A stretch of 64,000 nt of DNA. Origin: UBA1952 sp965200035 (GTDB lineage: Bacteria > Bacteroidota > Bacteroidia > Chitinophagales > Chitinophagaceae). Both the position numbers and the translations under genes were made by a program. The notes beneath the pieces were generated by a model. The model searched no databases. It saw only the letters and a program-made list of their open reading frames with translations, and was not told where the DNA came from. Location of the stretch: contig OZ241334.1 in the NCBI GenBank assembly GCA_965200035.1, positions 1,922,001 to 1,986,000 of the forward strand, read 5' to 3'. Below, piece by piece: positions 25,272 through 34,107 of this stretch. Every line of letters begins with the position of its first letter. The first letter of the stretch is position 1.

Positions 25272-26432
25272 CTAGAGAAGTATTTTCGTAGTAAGAGAAT
25301 TCAGGCGCTGTGCGGCTGCATCCAAAGTCGTTTCTTTTTTGGCAAAGCAGAAGCGCAGCAAATGGTCGTCCTGCTGATTGCTGTAGAAGGCGCTTACAGG
25401 TATCGTTGCCACTCCGTATTCTTTGGTAAGCCATTCCGCCGCCTGCCGGTCCGGGAGACTGCTGACTTTGTTATAGCCCGCAAGCTGGAAATAGCTCCCT
25501 CCGGCCGGAGCATAAATGTGGAAAGGCGTCTGACGAAGCAGCTCCAGAAAATAATCTCTTTTAGCCTGTAGTATCACGGCAGGACTGGGACGATCGGGCA
25601 GTTGCAGATATGCGGCCAAGCCCACCTGTGCAGGCGTATGAACGGAAAAGGCAAGGTATTGATGAATGCGCCGGAAAGCAGTGGTCAAAGATGGCGGCGC
25701 TATACAGTAACCGATCTTCCAGCCTGTATTGTGAAAGGCTTTGCCAAAGGAAAAAAAGGCAAAGCTCCGGTCTTTTAAAGATTCCTGCTGCAGCACGCTA
25801 TGGTGCCGGCGTCCATCATAAACCAGTTGCTCATACACCTCATCCGAAAGGATAAAGATTTCCGTATCGGCAACGATGGCACTCAGCTCATCCCAGTCCT
25901 GCTGCTCCCATACGGTTCCTGTAGGGTTATGAGGAGTATTTACAAGAATGGCCTTCGTTCTGGAAGTCACTGCCGCTTTCACTTCCGCCCAATCAACTTT
26001 GAAAAGCGGCGCGCGCAACTGTACCGCAACAGCTTTCGCGCTATTCATCTCTATATTGGGAATGTAGCTATCGTAAGCAGGTTCGAGCACAATCACTTCA
26101 TCGCCCGGCTCTAGGATGGTGGTCAGTGCGGTGTAGATGGCACAGGTGGCGCCCGGTGTAATGGTGATCTCTTTTTCTGCATCGATGGCAATAGCATAGC
26201 GCTGCGCAAAATCCTGTGCAATAGCCTGGCGGAGCTGTGGCAGGCCGGGCATCGGCGCATACTGATTATGGCCCTGCTTCATCGCTTCAGCCACCAGCTT
26301 TACCAATTGCTCATCAATCGGGAAATCCGGAAAGCCCTGCGATAAGTTAATCGCCTGATGCTCGTGCGCCAGTGCGCTCATTACACTGAAAATGGTAGTG
26401 CCGGTGGTGCTGTGCTTTTGCGGAATGTACAT
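25272..26432 (-). CDS. PLP-dependent aminotransferase, methionine aminotransferase-like
   Basis: A 386-residue class I/II aminotransferase. It begins HSTTGTTIFSVMSALAHEHQAINLSQGFPDF. The substrate loop is VNTPHNPTGTVW near residue 170. The PLP lysine is in FSFGKAFHNTGWKIGY near residue 233, very close to the motif of YbdL-type methionine aminotransferases. It would transfer the amino group between methionine, glutamine or aromatic amino acids and 2-oxo acids in the cytosol, for example in methionine salvage. It is 50 bp downstream of manC in the same direction, with a copy of the 25-bp dispersed repeat in that gap. Confidence 0.88.
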   Translation of the reverse strand: MYIPQKHSTTGTTIFSVMSALAHEHQAINLSQGFPDFPIDEQLVKLVAEAMKQGHNQYAPMPGLPQLRQAIAQDFAQRYAIAIDAEKEITITPGATCAIYTALTTILEPGDEVIVLEPAYDSYIPNIEMNSAKAVAVQLRAPLFKVDWAEVKAAVTSRTKAILVNTPHNPTGTVWEQQDWDELSAIVADTEIFILSDEVYEQLVYDGRRHHSVLQQESLKDRSFAFFSFGKAFHNTGWKIGYCIAPPSLTTAFRRIHQYLAFSVHTPAQVGLAAYLQLPDRPSPAVILQAKRDYFLELLRQTPFHIYAPAGGSYFQLAGYNKVSSLPDRQAAEWLTKEYGVATIPVSAFYSNQQDDHLLRFCFAKKETTLDAAAQRLNSLTTKILL

Positions 26433-26450
26433 AGTGGCTATAAAAAAGGG

Positions 26451-26475
26451 TCAGGTCGCTATCGCGCCCCGACCC
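26451..26475 (+). repeat. 25-bp dispersed hairpin repeat, copy 1
   Basis: Starts TCAGGTCGCT and ends CGACCC. It lies in the 50-bp gap between manC and the aminotransferase. Arms GGTCG and CGACC can pair. Together with three preceding G residues it can form a longer GGGTC/GACCC stem. Confidence 0.75.
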
Positions 26476-26481
26476 GTATGC

Positions 26482-27567
26482 TTACAAATATTTTTCGCCT
26501 TTATTGCGCTTGACCTCGGCTACATATTCCTTGATCTGCTGTTCCCTGCTGCGCTCACAGATCAGCAAAACATCGGGCGTATCTACTACGATGAATTGCT
26601 CCAATCCCTGCACCACAATCAACTTATCGTCCGGCGCTTTGATCATACATTCATTGGCATCGATCACCATTACATTTTTGCCATGCACCGCATTGCCGAG
26701 ATAGTCCTTTTCTGAATTATCATAAGCGCTTTCCCAGGTGCCCAGATCGCACCAGCCGAAGTAAGACGGAATCACAAAGACATTTTTAGCCTTCTCCATA
26801 ATGCCGTAATCGATGGAAATATTGGTGCACTGCGCATACAGTTCACTGATCACCTCAGCTTCTTTTGGTGTATTATAAACTTCTGTAGCCTGCACGAACA
26901 CTTCATGAATTTCCGGAAGGAATTTTTCCAGCGTTTCCATGATCGTCCGTACATTCCATATAAACAGGCCGCTGTTCCAGAGAAAATCACCGCTTTTCAA
27001 GAATGTGCGCGCCAGCTCCAGCGAAGGTTTTTCTGTAAAAGTCTTTACACGATATACTTTATCCAGTTCTTCTTCTACATCGTACTGAATATAGCCATAG
27101 CCGGTATCGGGGCGCGTTGGCTTGATACCCATGGTGAGCAGTACGGGATGGTGTGCTACAAAGTCCAGCGCATCGTACGTAGTGCGCTCGAAAGCGCGCT
27201 CGTCCATAATCAGGTGATCGGCCGGGCTCATAATGATATTGGCATTCGGGTTGAGCGCCATAATCTTGTGGGCAAAGTAAGCGGCGCAGGGAGCGGTATT
27301 CTTACGCGATGGCTCAGAGATGATATTGGCATCCAGCACTTCCGGTATCTGCTCTTTAAGCACCGAGATGTACTGCTGATTGGTGATGAAGTAAATATTC
27401 TCCTTGGGGCAGATATGCTTGAAGCGGTTGTACGTCCACTGGATCAGCGAACGGCCTGTGCCCAGCAGGTCATGAAACTGCTTGGGATAGCTGGTGCGGC
27501 TCACCGGCCAGAAGCGGCTGCCGATACCGCCGGCCATGATGGCTACATAATTATTCTGGATGCTCAT
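26482..27567 (-). CDS. manC: Mannose-1-phosphate guanylyltransferase
   Basis: A 361-residue nucleotidyltransferase making GDP-mannose from GTP and mannose 1-phosphate. The signature AGGIGSRFWPVSRTSYPKQFHDLLG is at residues 12-36. The sugar-phosphate region FTEKPSLELARTFLKSGDFLWNSGLF lies near residue 180. Length matches the short single-domain form without the isomerase module. GDP-mannose feeds surface polysaccharide and glycan synthesis. It is separated from the Nfu gene to its right by a terminator. Confidence 0.93.
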   Translation of the reverse strand: MSIQNNYVAIMAGGIGSRFWPVSRTSYPKQFHDLLGTGRSLIQWTYNRFKHICPKENIYFITNQQYISVLKEQIPEVLDANIISEPSRKNTAPCAAYFAHKIMALNPNANIIMSPADHLIMDERAFERTTYDALDFVAHHPVLLTMGIKPTRPDTGYGYIQYDVEEELDKVYRVKTFTEKPSLELARTFLKSGDFLWNSGLFIWNVRTIMETLEKFLPEIHEVFVQATEVYNTPKEAEVISELYAQCTNISIDYGIMEKAKNVFVIPSYFGWCDLGTWESAYDNSEKDYLGNAVHGKNVMVIDANECMIKAPDDKLIVVQGLEQFIVVDTPDVLLICERSREQQIKEYVAEVKRNKGEKYL

Positions 27568-27636
27568 CAGTTTTGAAAGGTAAAAGGTAAAATTTTAAAA
27601 GATAAAAGCGTAAAGACAGCGGCCGGCGCAAAAAAG

Positions 27637-27668
27637 AAAGGCAGCAACTTGGGTAAGTCGCTGCCTTT
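27637..27668 (-). terminator. Terminator after the Nfu gene
   Basis: Stem AAAGGCAGC paired with GCTGCCTTT around a 14-nt loop, 66 bp past the Nfu stop. On the minus strand TTTCTTTTTT follows. Confidence 0.8.
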
Positions 27669-27734
27669 ACAGATCATTTATTTTGGAGACGCCATTCTTT
27701 CATGCGCTGAATATTCTATGCTTTCGCTGCGTTA

Positions 27735-28328
27735 TTATTCCGCTTCCGCCACTACTTCCTTTACTTCAGGGATCATGCGCTTCATCATGCCTTCGATGCC
27801 GGCTTTCAGCGTGATCATGGAAGAAGGACAACCCGAGCAGGAGCCCTGCATCATAAGGTTAACGATACCATCGTTATAGCTGCGGAAAGCGATTGCGCCG
27901 CCATCCATTTCCACGGCCGGCTTTACATAATTTTCCAGCAACTCTTTAATGCGCTTGACCACATCGCTGTCATCTTCATTCACCACATTATCCCCATCCT
28001 TCTTCACTGGCACCTCTGCTTCGTTCACCACGGTCTTTCCCTCTTCGAGGTAAGCCTTGAGGAACTCACGGATAGTAGGAATCACATCATCCCACTGGGT
28101 GTCCGGCGTCTTGGTGAGGGTTACGAAATTGGAAGCTATAAATACGGCGCGGATAAACGGAAAAGCAAATAATTCCTTGGCCAGCGGCGAAGGAGCGGCA
28201 CTGCCTTCATCCGGAAAGTCGATGCTCTTGCCGGGATAAAGTAACTTGTTGGCTACGAACTTCATAGTCTCCGGGTTGGGAGTCATCTCAGTATAAATAC
28301 TCACAATCGTATTGCCGGTCTTCAACAT
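27735..28328 (-). CDS. Nfu/NifU-like iron-sulfur cluster carrier
   Basis: A 197-residue protein with an N-terminal Nfu domain (TEMTPNPETMKFV near residue 14, FPFIRAVFIASNFVTLTK near residue 58) and a C-terminal NifU domain with the cluster-binding CSGCPSSM near residue 160. Such proteins carry 4Fe-4S clusters to target enzymes in the cytosol. A low-complexity Asp/Glu/Asn linker joins the domains. The ATG at 28328 gives the best fit; a TATTTTTG -7 box lies 18 nt upstream. No other Fe-S assembly genes are near. Confidence 0.93.
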   Translation of the reverse strand: MLKTGNTIVSIYTEMTPNPETMKFVANKLLYPGKSIDFPDEGSAAPSPLAKELFAFPFIRAVFIASNFVTLTKTPDTQWDDVIPTIREFLKAYLEEGKTVVNEAEVPVKKDGDNVVNEDDSDVVKRIKELLENYVKPAVEMDGGAIAFRSYNDGIVNLMMQGSCSGCPSSMITLKAGIEGMMKRMIPEVKEVVAEAE

Positions 28329-28346
28329 AAAAACAGATATTTTGTA

Positions 28347-28354
28347 CAAAAATA
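28347..28354 (-). promoter_or_regulatory. -7 promoter element of the Nfu gene
   Basis: Minus strand TATTTTTG, a match to TAnnTTTG, 18 nt before the chosen ATG. No clear -33 element. Confidence 0.5.
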
Positions 28355-28508
28355 CTCAATTAGTTCGGGTACCTCTATCAATTTAAGGAATAATGATAGT
28401 GCAAAGCCTGATACAGACTTGCTTTATTTAACAGAATGAGCGGAGCCGAAAAACGTGCAGCGGCGGGGTTTTTGTAGGAACAATCATACTACTAAAGAAT
28501 AATTTTTT

Positions 28509-28805
28509 ATGAAAAAGATATTTTGGATGACTGCGCTGCTGAGTGTACTGATAACCACAGCCTTTGCCCAGACCAGCCGCACCAGCCGCACCAATTCGCG
28601 CCCGCATAACGCAGCCGATACAGCCGGCATGAACAATCGAATGAATGCGCCGACCGATGCCGACCGCAACAATCCGAACAATAACACCAATACCAACAAC
28701 GGGATCAACACAACGAACCCGAACGGAACACTATCGCCCAATGGCGCTACCAATCCGGCAACGAATAATCCGAACAATCCCAATATTAATAACAACGTAA
28801 GATAA
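28509..28805 (+). CDS. Small secreted Asn-rich protein
   Basis: A 98-residue protein with a signal peptide (MKKIFWMTALLSVLITTAFA, cleaved before QTSR). The mature 78 residues are about one third asparagine, with threonine, proline and glycine and almost no hydrophobic residues, so it should be disordered. It contains TNPNGTLSPNGATNP, which resembles TKNPDGTLDLTRNPGNGAT in the gene that follows 6 bp later. Function unknown. The mature composition is unlike any other protein in the window. Confidence 0.65.
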   Translation: MKKIFWMTALLSVLITTAFAQTSRTSRTNSRPHNAADTAGMNNRMNAPTDADRNNPNNNTNTNNGINTTNPNGTLSPNGATNPATNNPNNPNINNNVR

Positions 28806-28811
28806 GATTCT

Positions 28812-29132
28812 ATGAAAAAAGCACTCTTATTGCTGGCCGCTTTCGGAATGATAGCCGCCGGCGCACAGGCACAGACCCAACGCCTCAACCGTACTAAAAA
28901 GCCTACTGTTACCACCGTAAAGGAAGTACAGGACGTGAACACCAAGAACCCGGACGGTACGCTTGATCTGACCCGTAATCCGGGCAATGGCGCTACCGGC
29001 GTGGACGGTACCGTGAATGATGCCGCCCACAGCGGTCAGAACAACAGCGGCGCTATTCAGGACCAGCGCAGCAACAATACTACGGACGAGGCAAGGCCGG
29101 TCATGCAGACCGTTCCTGCTACCACCAGATAA
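28812..29132 (+). CDS. Small secreted NPDGTL-motif protein, partner of the Asn-rich gene
   Basis: A 106-residue protein with a signal peptide (MKKALLLLAAFGMIAAGAQAQ). The mature part is polar and low in hydrophobic residues, with NPDGTLDLTRNPGNGATG shared in outline with its neighbour. It lies 6 bp downstream of the Asn-rich gene and ahead of a strong terminator, so the pair forms a two-gene operon. Probable disordered extracellular or periplasmic protein; function unknown. Confidence 0.68.
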   Translation: MKKALLLLAAFGMIAAGAQAQTQRLNRTKKPTVTTVKEVQDVNTKNPDGTLDLTRNPGNGATGVDGTVNDAAHSGQNNSGAIQDQRSNNTTDEARPVMQTVPATTR

Positions 29133-29156
29133 GTTCCGGAGCTTTTGAAATATCAC

Positions 29157-29191
29157 ATGCAGCCTTTGCCGCTTAACCGCAAAGGCTGCAT
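29157..29191 (+). terminator. Rho-independent terminator after the small secreted pair
   Basis: Perfect 13-bp stem (ATGCAGCCTTTGC and complement) with a 9-nt loop, followed by TGTTTTTT. Confidence 0.9.
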
Positions 29192-29264
29192 TGTTTTTTG
29201 ATTTTGTAATGAACATCGTGAAAACTTCAGTGCATTTGCAGACTTATAATCGCCTGCCGCTGAC

Positions 29265-29272
29265 TACCTTTG
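29265..29272 (+). promoter_or_regulatory. mfd -7 promoter element; leaderless candidate
   Basis: TACCTTTG ends 7 nt before the mfd ATG at 29280. Transcription would begin near the start codon. No Shine-Dalgarno-like purine run fits in the space. Confidence 0.6.
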
Positions 29273-29279
29273 CATCCGC

Positions 29280-32200
29280 ATGAACCTGCAAGTACTGCTG
29301 GGCCTGTATCAGAATGACATCCGCTTAAAACAATTAGCGGCCGCCTTCTCATTGCCTGATACTAAAATCCGCGCTTATCTCGATGGCCTGCGCGGCTCTT
29401 CTACCGCTTTTGTCGCTGCCGCTCTATGGCATCTTTCTGAATCGAATCACGTATTTGTGCTTAACGATAAGGAAGAGGCAGCCTATTTTCATAACGATCT
29501 GGAGCACCTGACCGGCGCGCTGGACATCCATTATTTCCCCGATTCCTTTAAGAAGACGGCACAGTTCGGCGAGCTCAACAGCAGCCATGTGATGCTGCGC
29601 ACCGAAGCGCTGGCAAAATTCCGCGGTGATGTGGTCAGGAAGAAAGCGCTCATCACTTATCCCGAAGCGCTGTTTGAAAAAGTGGTGAATCCGGCTTCGC
29701 TCACCAAAAATATGATCTCAATCAAGGTCGGTGAAAATCTGAAGCCGGATAAGATGATGGAGCAGTTTGTGGAGCTGGGCTTCCGGCGGGAAGATTTTGT
29801 ATACGAGCCGGGTCAGTTTGCCATGCGTGGCGGCATCCTGGACATTTATTCTTTCGGCAATGAGCATCCTTACCGCATAGAATTATTCGGCAATGAGGTC
29901 GATTCGATCCGCCTGTTCAATCCGGAAACACAGCTTTCTGAGCGGAAGCTGCTGCAGGTAAGCATCCTGCCGAACATCGAGACGAAGTTTGAGACGGGCG
30001 AGAAAATATCCCTGCTGGAATACCTGCCGGAGAATACTGTTTTCTGGTTCAAGGATTTCAACTATACCTACGGCAAAATTGGTCAGCTGAGCGATGACAT
30101 GCCAGAGAAAATAGAGCTGGGCACAGTAGATCTCGATCATGAAGAAACGAACCTCAAAGAGCTTACTAAAGCGGACTTTGAGCTGCCGGAGCTATGGCTG
30201 GAGTATATTGGCAACCGGCATTTGATGGAATGGTTCAATCATTCTCTGGAGAAGCATGTTGGCGGAGAAGCCATCACCATCCAGTTTGCCACCGAGGAGC
30301 AGCCGGTGTTTAACCGCCAGTTCAATCTGTTGATACAGGATCTGAAGCAGCGCTGCAGCAAAGCCTGTACGCCGTTTATTTTTGCGGAGCAGGCCAAGCA
30401 ACTGGAGCGGCTCAGGAGCATCTTTGAAGACATTCAGGCCGAGCTGAGCTTTGTGCCTATCCCCGTATCCATATACAAGGGCTTCATCGATCACGATCAC
30501 AACATTCTTTGCTATACCGATCATCAGATATTCCAGCGTTACCACAAGTATCAGGTAAAGCAGGCTTACACAAAAGGCAAAGCTATTACCCTGAAAGCCC
30601 TGCGCGATCTGCAGCCGGGCGATTATGTGACACACATCGATCACGGTGTGGGCGTGTATAGCGGCCTTCAGAAAATAGAGGTCAACGGCAATATGCAGGA
30701 AGCTGTGCGCATCATTTACAGAGACAATGATGTGCTGTATGTAAACATTAATTCACTGCACAAAATATCCAAGTATACCGGCAAGGAAGGCTCGCCGCCC
30801 AAGGTGAACAAGCTGGGCTCGGATACGTGGGAAAAGCTGAAAAACAAGACCAAGCGACAGGTAAAAGATATTGCGGCAGACCTCATCAGGCTTTATGCCA
30901 AACGCAAATCTTCATCCGGGTTCCAGCATACGCCCGATACTTATCTGCAAACAGAGCTTGAGGCATCATTCTTCTATGAAGATACGCCGGATCAGGCAAA
31001 GGCGACTGCTGATGTGAAGCGGGATATGGAAGCACCGCATCCGATGGATAGATTGGTGTGCGGGGACGTAGGCTTTGGTAAGACGGAAATAGCGGTGCGC
31101 GCTGCATTCAAGACTGTAGTAGATGGTAAGCAGGCAGCCATTTTAGTACCGACTACTATCCTCGCTTTTCAGCATTTCCAGACATTCAAAGACCGCCTGA
31201 AAGACTTTCCGTGTACGGTCGATTATGTGAACCGCTTTAAATCTGCAAAAGAGAAAAAAGATACTTACAGGAAGCTGGAAGAAGGCAAAGTCGATATTAT
31301 CATCGGCACGCACGCGCTGCTGGGCAAGGATGTGAAATTCAAAGACCTAGGTGTGCTCATCATTGATGAAGAGCAGAAATTTGGCGTATCAGCAAAAGAA
31401 AAATTGCGTGAGGTAAAAGCCAACGTGGATACACTTACACTAACGGCAACGCCCATCCCGCGTACGCTCCAGTTCTCGCTCATGAGCGCGCGTGACCTGA
31501 GCATTATGAATACGCCGCCGCCCAATCGTCAGCCCGTTCATACAGAGGTCATGGGCTTTGATGAATATGCGATCCGCGAAGCCATTTATTTTGAGACAGA
31601 GCGCGGCGGTCAGGTGTACTTCATTCACAACCGGGTGCAGAGCCTGCCCGATATGGCTTCAAAGATCAAAGAGCTTTGTCCTGACCTGAGCATAGCCGTT
31701 GCGCATGGACAGATGGAAGGCAGCAAGCTGGAAAAGACGCTGGTTGACTTTATCGATTATAAATATGATGTGCTTTGCTGCACCAACATCGTAGAGAGCG
31801 GGGTGGATATATCCAATGCCAATACCATCATCATCAACAATGCTCATCAGTTTGGCCTCAGCGATCTGCACCAGCTGCGTGGCCGTGTAGGGCGCAACAA
31901 TAAAAAAGCATTCTGTTATCTGGTAGCGCCAAGTATGATTACGCTGCCAAGCGATAGCCGGAAGCGATTACAGACATTAGAGCAGTTCAATGAGCTGGGC
32001 AGCGGCTTCCAGATAGCCATGCGTGATCTTGATATTCGTGGCGCAGGAAATATACTGGGCGGCGAACAAAGTGGTTTCATCACCGATATGGGCTTTGAAA
32101 TGTACCAGAAGATATTGGCCGAAGCAATGCGTGAGCTCAAGACGACAGACTTCAAGGATGTATTTGCAGAGGACCTCGACCGCCAGCGCGATTTTGTCTC

Positions 32201-32651
32201 CGATTGTACCATTGATACCGATCAGGAGATATTGATACCGGATACTTATGTAGAGAATATCACCGAGCGCCTGAGCCTCTATACACAGCTGGATGAACTG
32301 GAACGCAAGGACGATGTGGATGTTTTCCGCGAGATGCTGGAAGACCGTTTTGGTCCCATACCACCGCAGGTGCAGGACCTTTTTACAGCTTTAAGATGCC
32401 GCCATGTGGCGAAAGAATTGGGCTTCGAAAAGCTTATCCTGAAGAACGAGCAATTGCGCCTGTACTTCATCAGCAATCCCGATTCGCCCTACTTTGAGAG
32501 CGATACCTTCCAATACATCATGAAGCATATACAGACTACTGCTACGCACAGCGCAAGGCTGAAGCAAGTAGGTAAAAACTTTATGCTGATGGCCGATGGC
32601 TTAAAAGGGATGGGAGATGTACTCTGGTTCCTGGAAGGAATGGTTCGCTGA
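29280..32651 (+). CDS. mfd: Transcription-repair coupling factor
   Basis: A 1123-residue DNA translocase that removes stalled RNA polymerase and recruits UvrA. The N-terminal UvrB-like region includes MRGGILDIYSFG near residue 182. The RNA-polymerase-interacting (CarD-like) domain begins LQPGDYVTHIDHGVGVYSG near residue 445. The helicase core has Walker A GDVGFGKTE near residue 597, the DEEQ box in LIIDEEQKFGV near 695, TATPIPRTL near 720, and the TRG-like region GAGNILGGEQSGF near 920. The C-terminal autoinhibitory domain is present. All domains are intact and the length is normal. Confidence 0.97.
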   Translation: MNLQVLLGLYQNDIRLKQLAAAFSLPDTKIRAYLDGLRGSSTAFVAAALWHLSESNHVFVLNDKEEAAYFHNDLEHLTGALDIHYFPDSFKKTAQFGELNSSHVMLRTEALAKFRGDVVRKKALITYPEALFEKVVNPASLTKNMISIKVGENLKPDKMMEQFVELGFRREDFVYEPGQFAMRGGILDIYSFGNEHPYRIELFGNEVDSIRLFNPETQLSERKLLQVSILPNIETKFETGEKISLLEYLPENTVFWFKDFNYTYGKIGQLSDDMPEKIELGTVDLDHEETNLKELTKADFELPELWLEYIGNRHLMEWFNHSLEKHVGGEAITIQFATEEQPVFNRQFNLLIQDLKQRCSKACTPFIFAEQAKQLERLRSIFEDIQAELSFVPIPVSIYKGFIDHDHNILCYTDHQIFQRYHKYQVKQAYTKGKAITLKALRDLQPGDYVTHIDHGVGVYSGLQKIEVNGNMQEAVRIIYRDNDVLYVNINSLHKISKYTGKEGSPPKVNKLGSDTWEKLKNKTKRQVKDIAADLIRLYAKRKSSSGFQHTPDTYLQTELEASFFYEDTPDQAKATADVKRDMEAPHPMDRLVCGDVGFGKTEIAVRAAFKTVVDGKQAAILVPTTILAFQHFQTFKDRLKDFPCTVDYVNRFKSAKEKKDTYRKLEEGKVDIIIGTHALLGKDVKFKDLGVLIIDEEQKFGVSAKEKLREVKANVDTLTLTATPIPRTLQFSLMSARDLSIMNTPPPNRQPVHTEVMGFDEYAIREAIYFETERGGQVYFIHNRVQSLPDMASKIKELCPDLSIAVAHGQMEGSKLEKTLVDFIDYKYDVLCCTNIVESGVDISNANTIIINNAHQFGLSDLHQLRGRVGRNNKKAFCYLVAPSMITLPSDSRKRLQTLEQFNELGSGFQIAMRDLDIRGAGNILGGEQSGFITDMGFEMYQKILAEAMRELKTTDFKDVFAEDLDRQRDFVSDCTIDTDQEILIPDTYVENITERLSLYTQLDELERKDDVDVFREMLEDRFGPIPPQVQDLFTALRCRHVAKELGFEKLILKNEQLRLYFISNPDSPYFESDTFQYIMKHIQTTATHSARLKQVGKNFMLMADGLKGMGDVLWFLEGMVR

Positions 32652-32677
32652 CAATTTTAGGTACGCTTATCAGGAAA

Positions 32678-33337
32678 TCAGGATGATTTTTTAGCGCACT
32701 CTTTGATGTCTTTTATTTCCAGAATGGATTTGTTGTGTCCGTTGCGGGCTACTTCAATCATTGCCCGGCAAAGCTCTTCGAGGCTGATTACCTGTTGCGC
32801 GGCAAAAAAGCGAATAACTTTTACAATCAGTTTATAACCGGACTTCCAATTGCGCTGACCCTCGAAAGGCTGCATCACGCCGGGACGAAAATTGTACGCT
32901 GCTTTGAACGGCAATTGTGTGAGTGCATTCTCTGTACGGCCTTTTATTCTTGCCCACATGATGCGTCCTTTTTCAGTGCTGTCTGTTTGTGCGCCGGAGA
33001 CATAGCAAAAAGTCATTGCCTTATTTACTGCAAGCAGGCTGTGGGCAAATGCCAGCGTAGTATCGTAAGTGATATGCGTGTATTTATCTTCCTTCATGCC
33101 CACAGAGCTGATGCCCGCGCAGAAAAAGCAGGCATCATATCCGCTTATCTCTGCAGCATGTTCATTCAACTGAGAAAAATCAGGTACCAACAACTCTTTC
33201 AGTTTTGCATGTTGCAGCTCATAGTGCCTGCGGCCGATTACCAGCACTTCATCTACAGCGGGATTGCGCAGGCATTCAAAGAGTACGCCTTCGCCCACCA
33301 TGCCTGTTACGCCGGTAAGAATTACTTTAAGTCCCAT
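32678..33337 (-). CDS. NAD(P)-binding Rossmann protein, HTATIP2/NmrA-like
   Basis: A 219-residue short-chain-dehydrogenase-like protein. The N-terminus has the nucleotide motif LTGVTGMVGEGVLFECL near residue 6 and the VIGRR strand end. CYVSGAQTD is near residue 113, in place of the usual catalytic serine region, and the YxxxK pair is not clear. This matches HTATIP2-type atypical SDR proteins, which bind NADPH with poorly defined substrates. It converges on mfd with a 26-bp gap. Confidence 0.8.
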   Translation of the reverse strand: MGLKVILTGVTGMVGEGVLFECLRNPAVDEVLVIGRRHYELQHAKLKELLVPDFSQLNEHAAEISGYDACFFCAGISSVGMKEDKYTHITYDTTLAFAHSLLAVNKAMTFCYVSGAQTDSTEKGRIMWARIKGRTENALTQLPFKAAYNFRPGVMQPFEGQRNWKSGYKLIVKVIRFFAAQQVISLEELCRAMIEVARNGHNKSILEIKDIKECAKKSS

Positions 33338-33464
33338 AACAATATTTGTTGAGCAGAAAAAATAACCGCTGATTAGCTAAGATAGGGTACTTCAACCGAT
33401 AGCATAATTTTGATCTATAGCCATAGCTTCAACAATCTTTAAATTAGCTTTCTCAAAAATCAGG

Positions 33465-34040
33465 ATGAAAACACTGATATACCTTTTTCTTATTCTGTTG
33501 AATTGTTATCCTGCCATTGCGCAACATAAGCACAAGGTCCATAAAAAGAAAAATTCCTATTTCAACACTCCGGAAGACTGGTATCGCCAAGTCGAGGGTA
33601 AGCCATTCCCGTTGCCGGGCATTTATAAATCAACAGATGGCAAGACGAGAGATTTTAGTCACCTGCATCATGCCAATATGGTATGCTTTGGCTTCGCAGC
33701 TTGCCCACCCTGCCGTCATGAGCTGCCGGTGTATATAGCTGCTGCAGGCAAGTACCCAGATATTGATTTTGTGTACATCACTTATGATTCAGAGGAAGTA
33801 CGCCTGAAGGAGCTGAAAGAGATCGGGCTTGACAACTTCCAGCCACCAGGTAACTATTACATCCTGCATTTGGATCAGCAAGTAATAGACCGGTATAATC
33901 TTACGCTGGCTTATCCTACTCAGTATTTTATAAGCGCAGATGGCTTAGTGCGATACATGAATTCCGGCGGCGATCCTGATGAGCCGGTGGCAGAAGTGGA
34001 AGCGCGGATTGAGAGGATTATTTCCGGGAAAGAATGGTGA
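33465..34040 (+). CDS. Secreted thioredoxin-like protein (TlpA/AhpC-TSA type)
   Basis: A 191-residue protein with a signal peptide (MKTLIYLFLILLNCYPAIAQ), then a lysine/histidine-rich patch (HKHKVHKKKN). The thioredoxin fold carries the redox motif AACPPCRHELPVY (CPPC) near residue 80. It should reduce or isomerise disulfides in the periplasm, as TlpA or ResA proteins do. No cytochrome biogenesis genes are adjacent, so the client is unknown. It ends at a perfect hairpin terminator facing dxs. Confidence 0.83.
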   Translation: MKTLIYLFLILLNCYPAIAQHKHKVHKKKNSYFNTPEDWYRQVEGKPFPLPGIYKSTDGKTRDFSHLHHANMVCFGFAACPPCRHELPVYIAAAGKYPDIDFVYITYDSEEVRLKELKEIGLDNFQPPGNYYILHLDQQVIDRYNLTLAYPTQYFISADGLVRYMNSGGDPDEPVAEVEARIERIISGKEW

Positions 34041-34052
34041 GTTTAAAGAATA

Positions 34053-34081
34053 GAAAGCCGCCAGATTTTCTGGCGGCTTTC
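34053..34081. terminator. Bidirectional terminator between the TlpA-like gene and dxs
   Basis: Perfect 13-bp stem (GAAAGCCGCCAGA and complement) with loop TTT between convergent genes. Confidence 0.88.
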
Positions 34082-34107
34082 ATAATTATCAGATGTTATT
34101 CTGTAAG

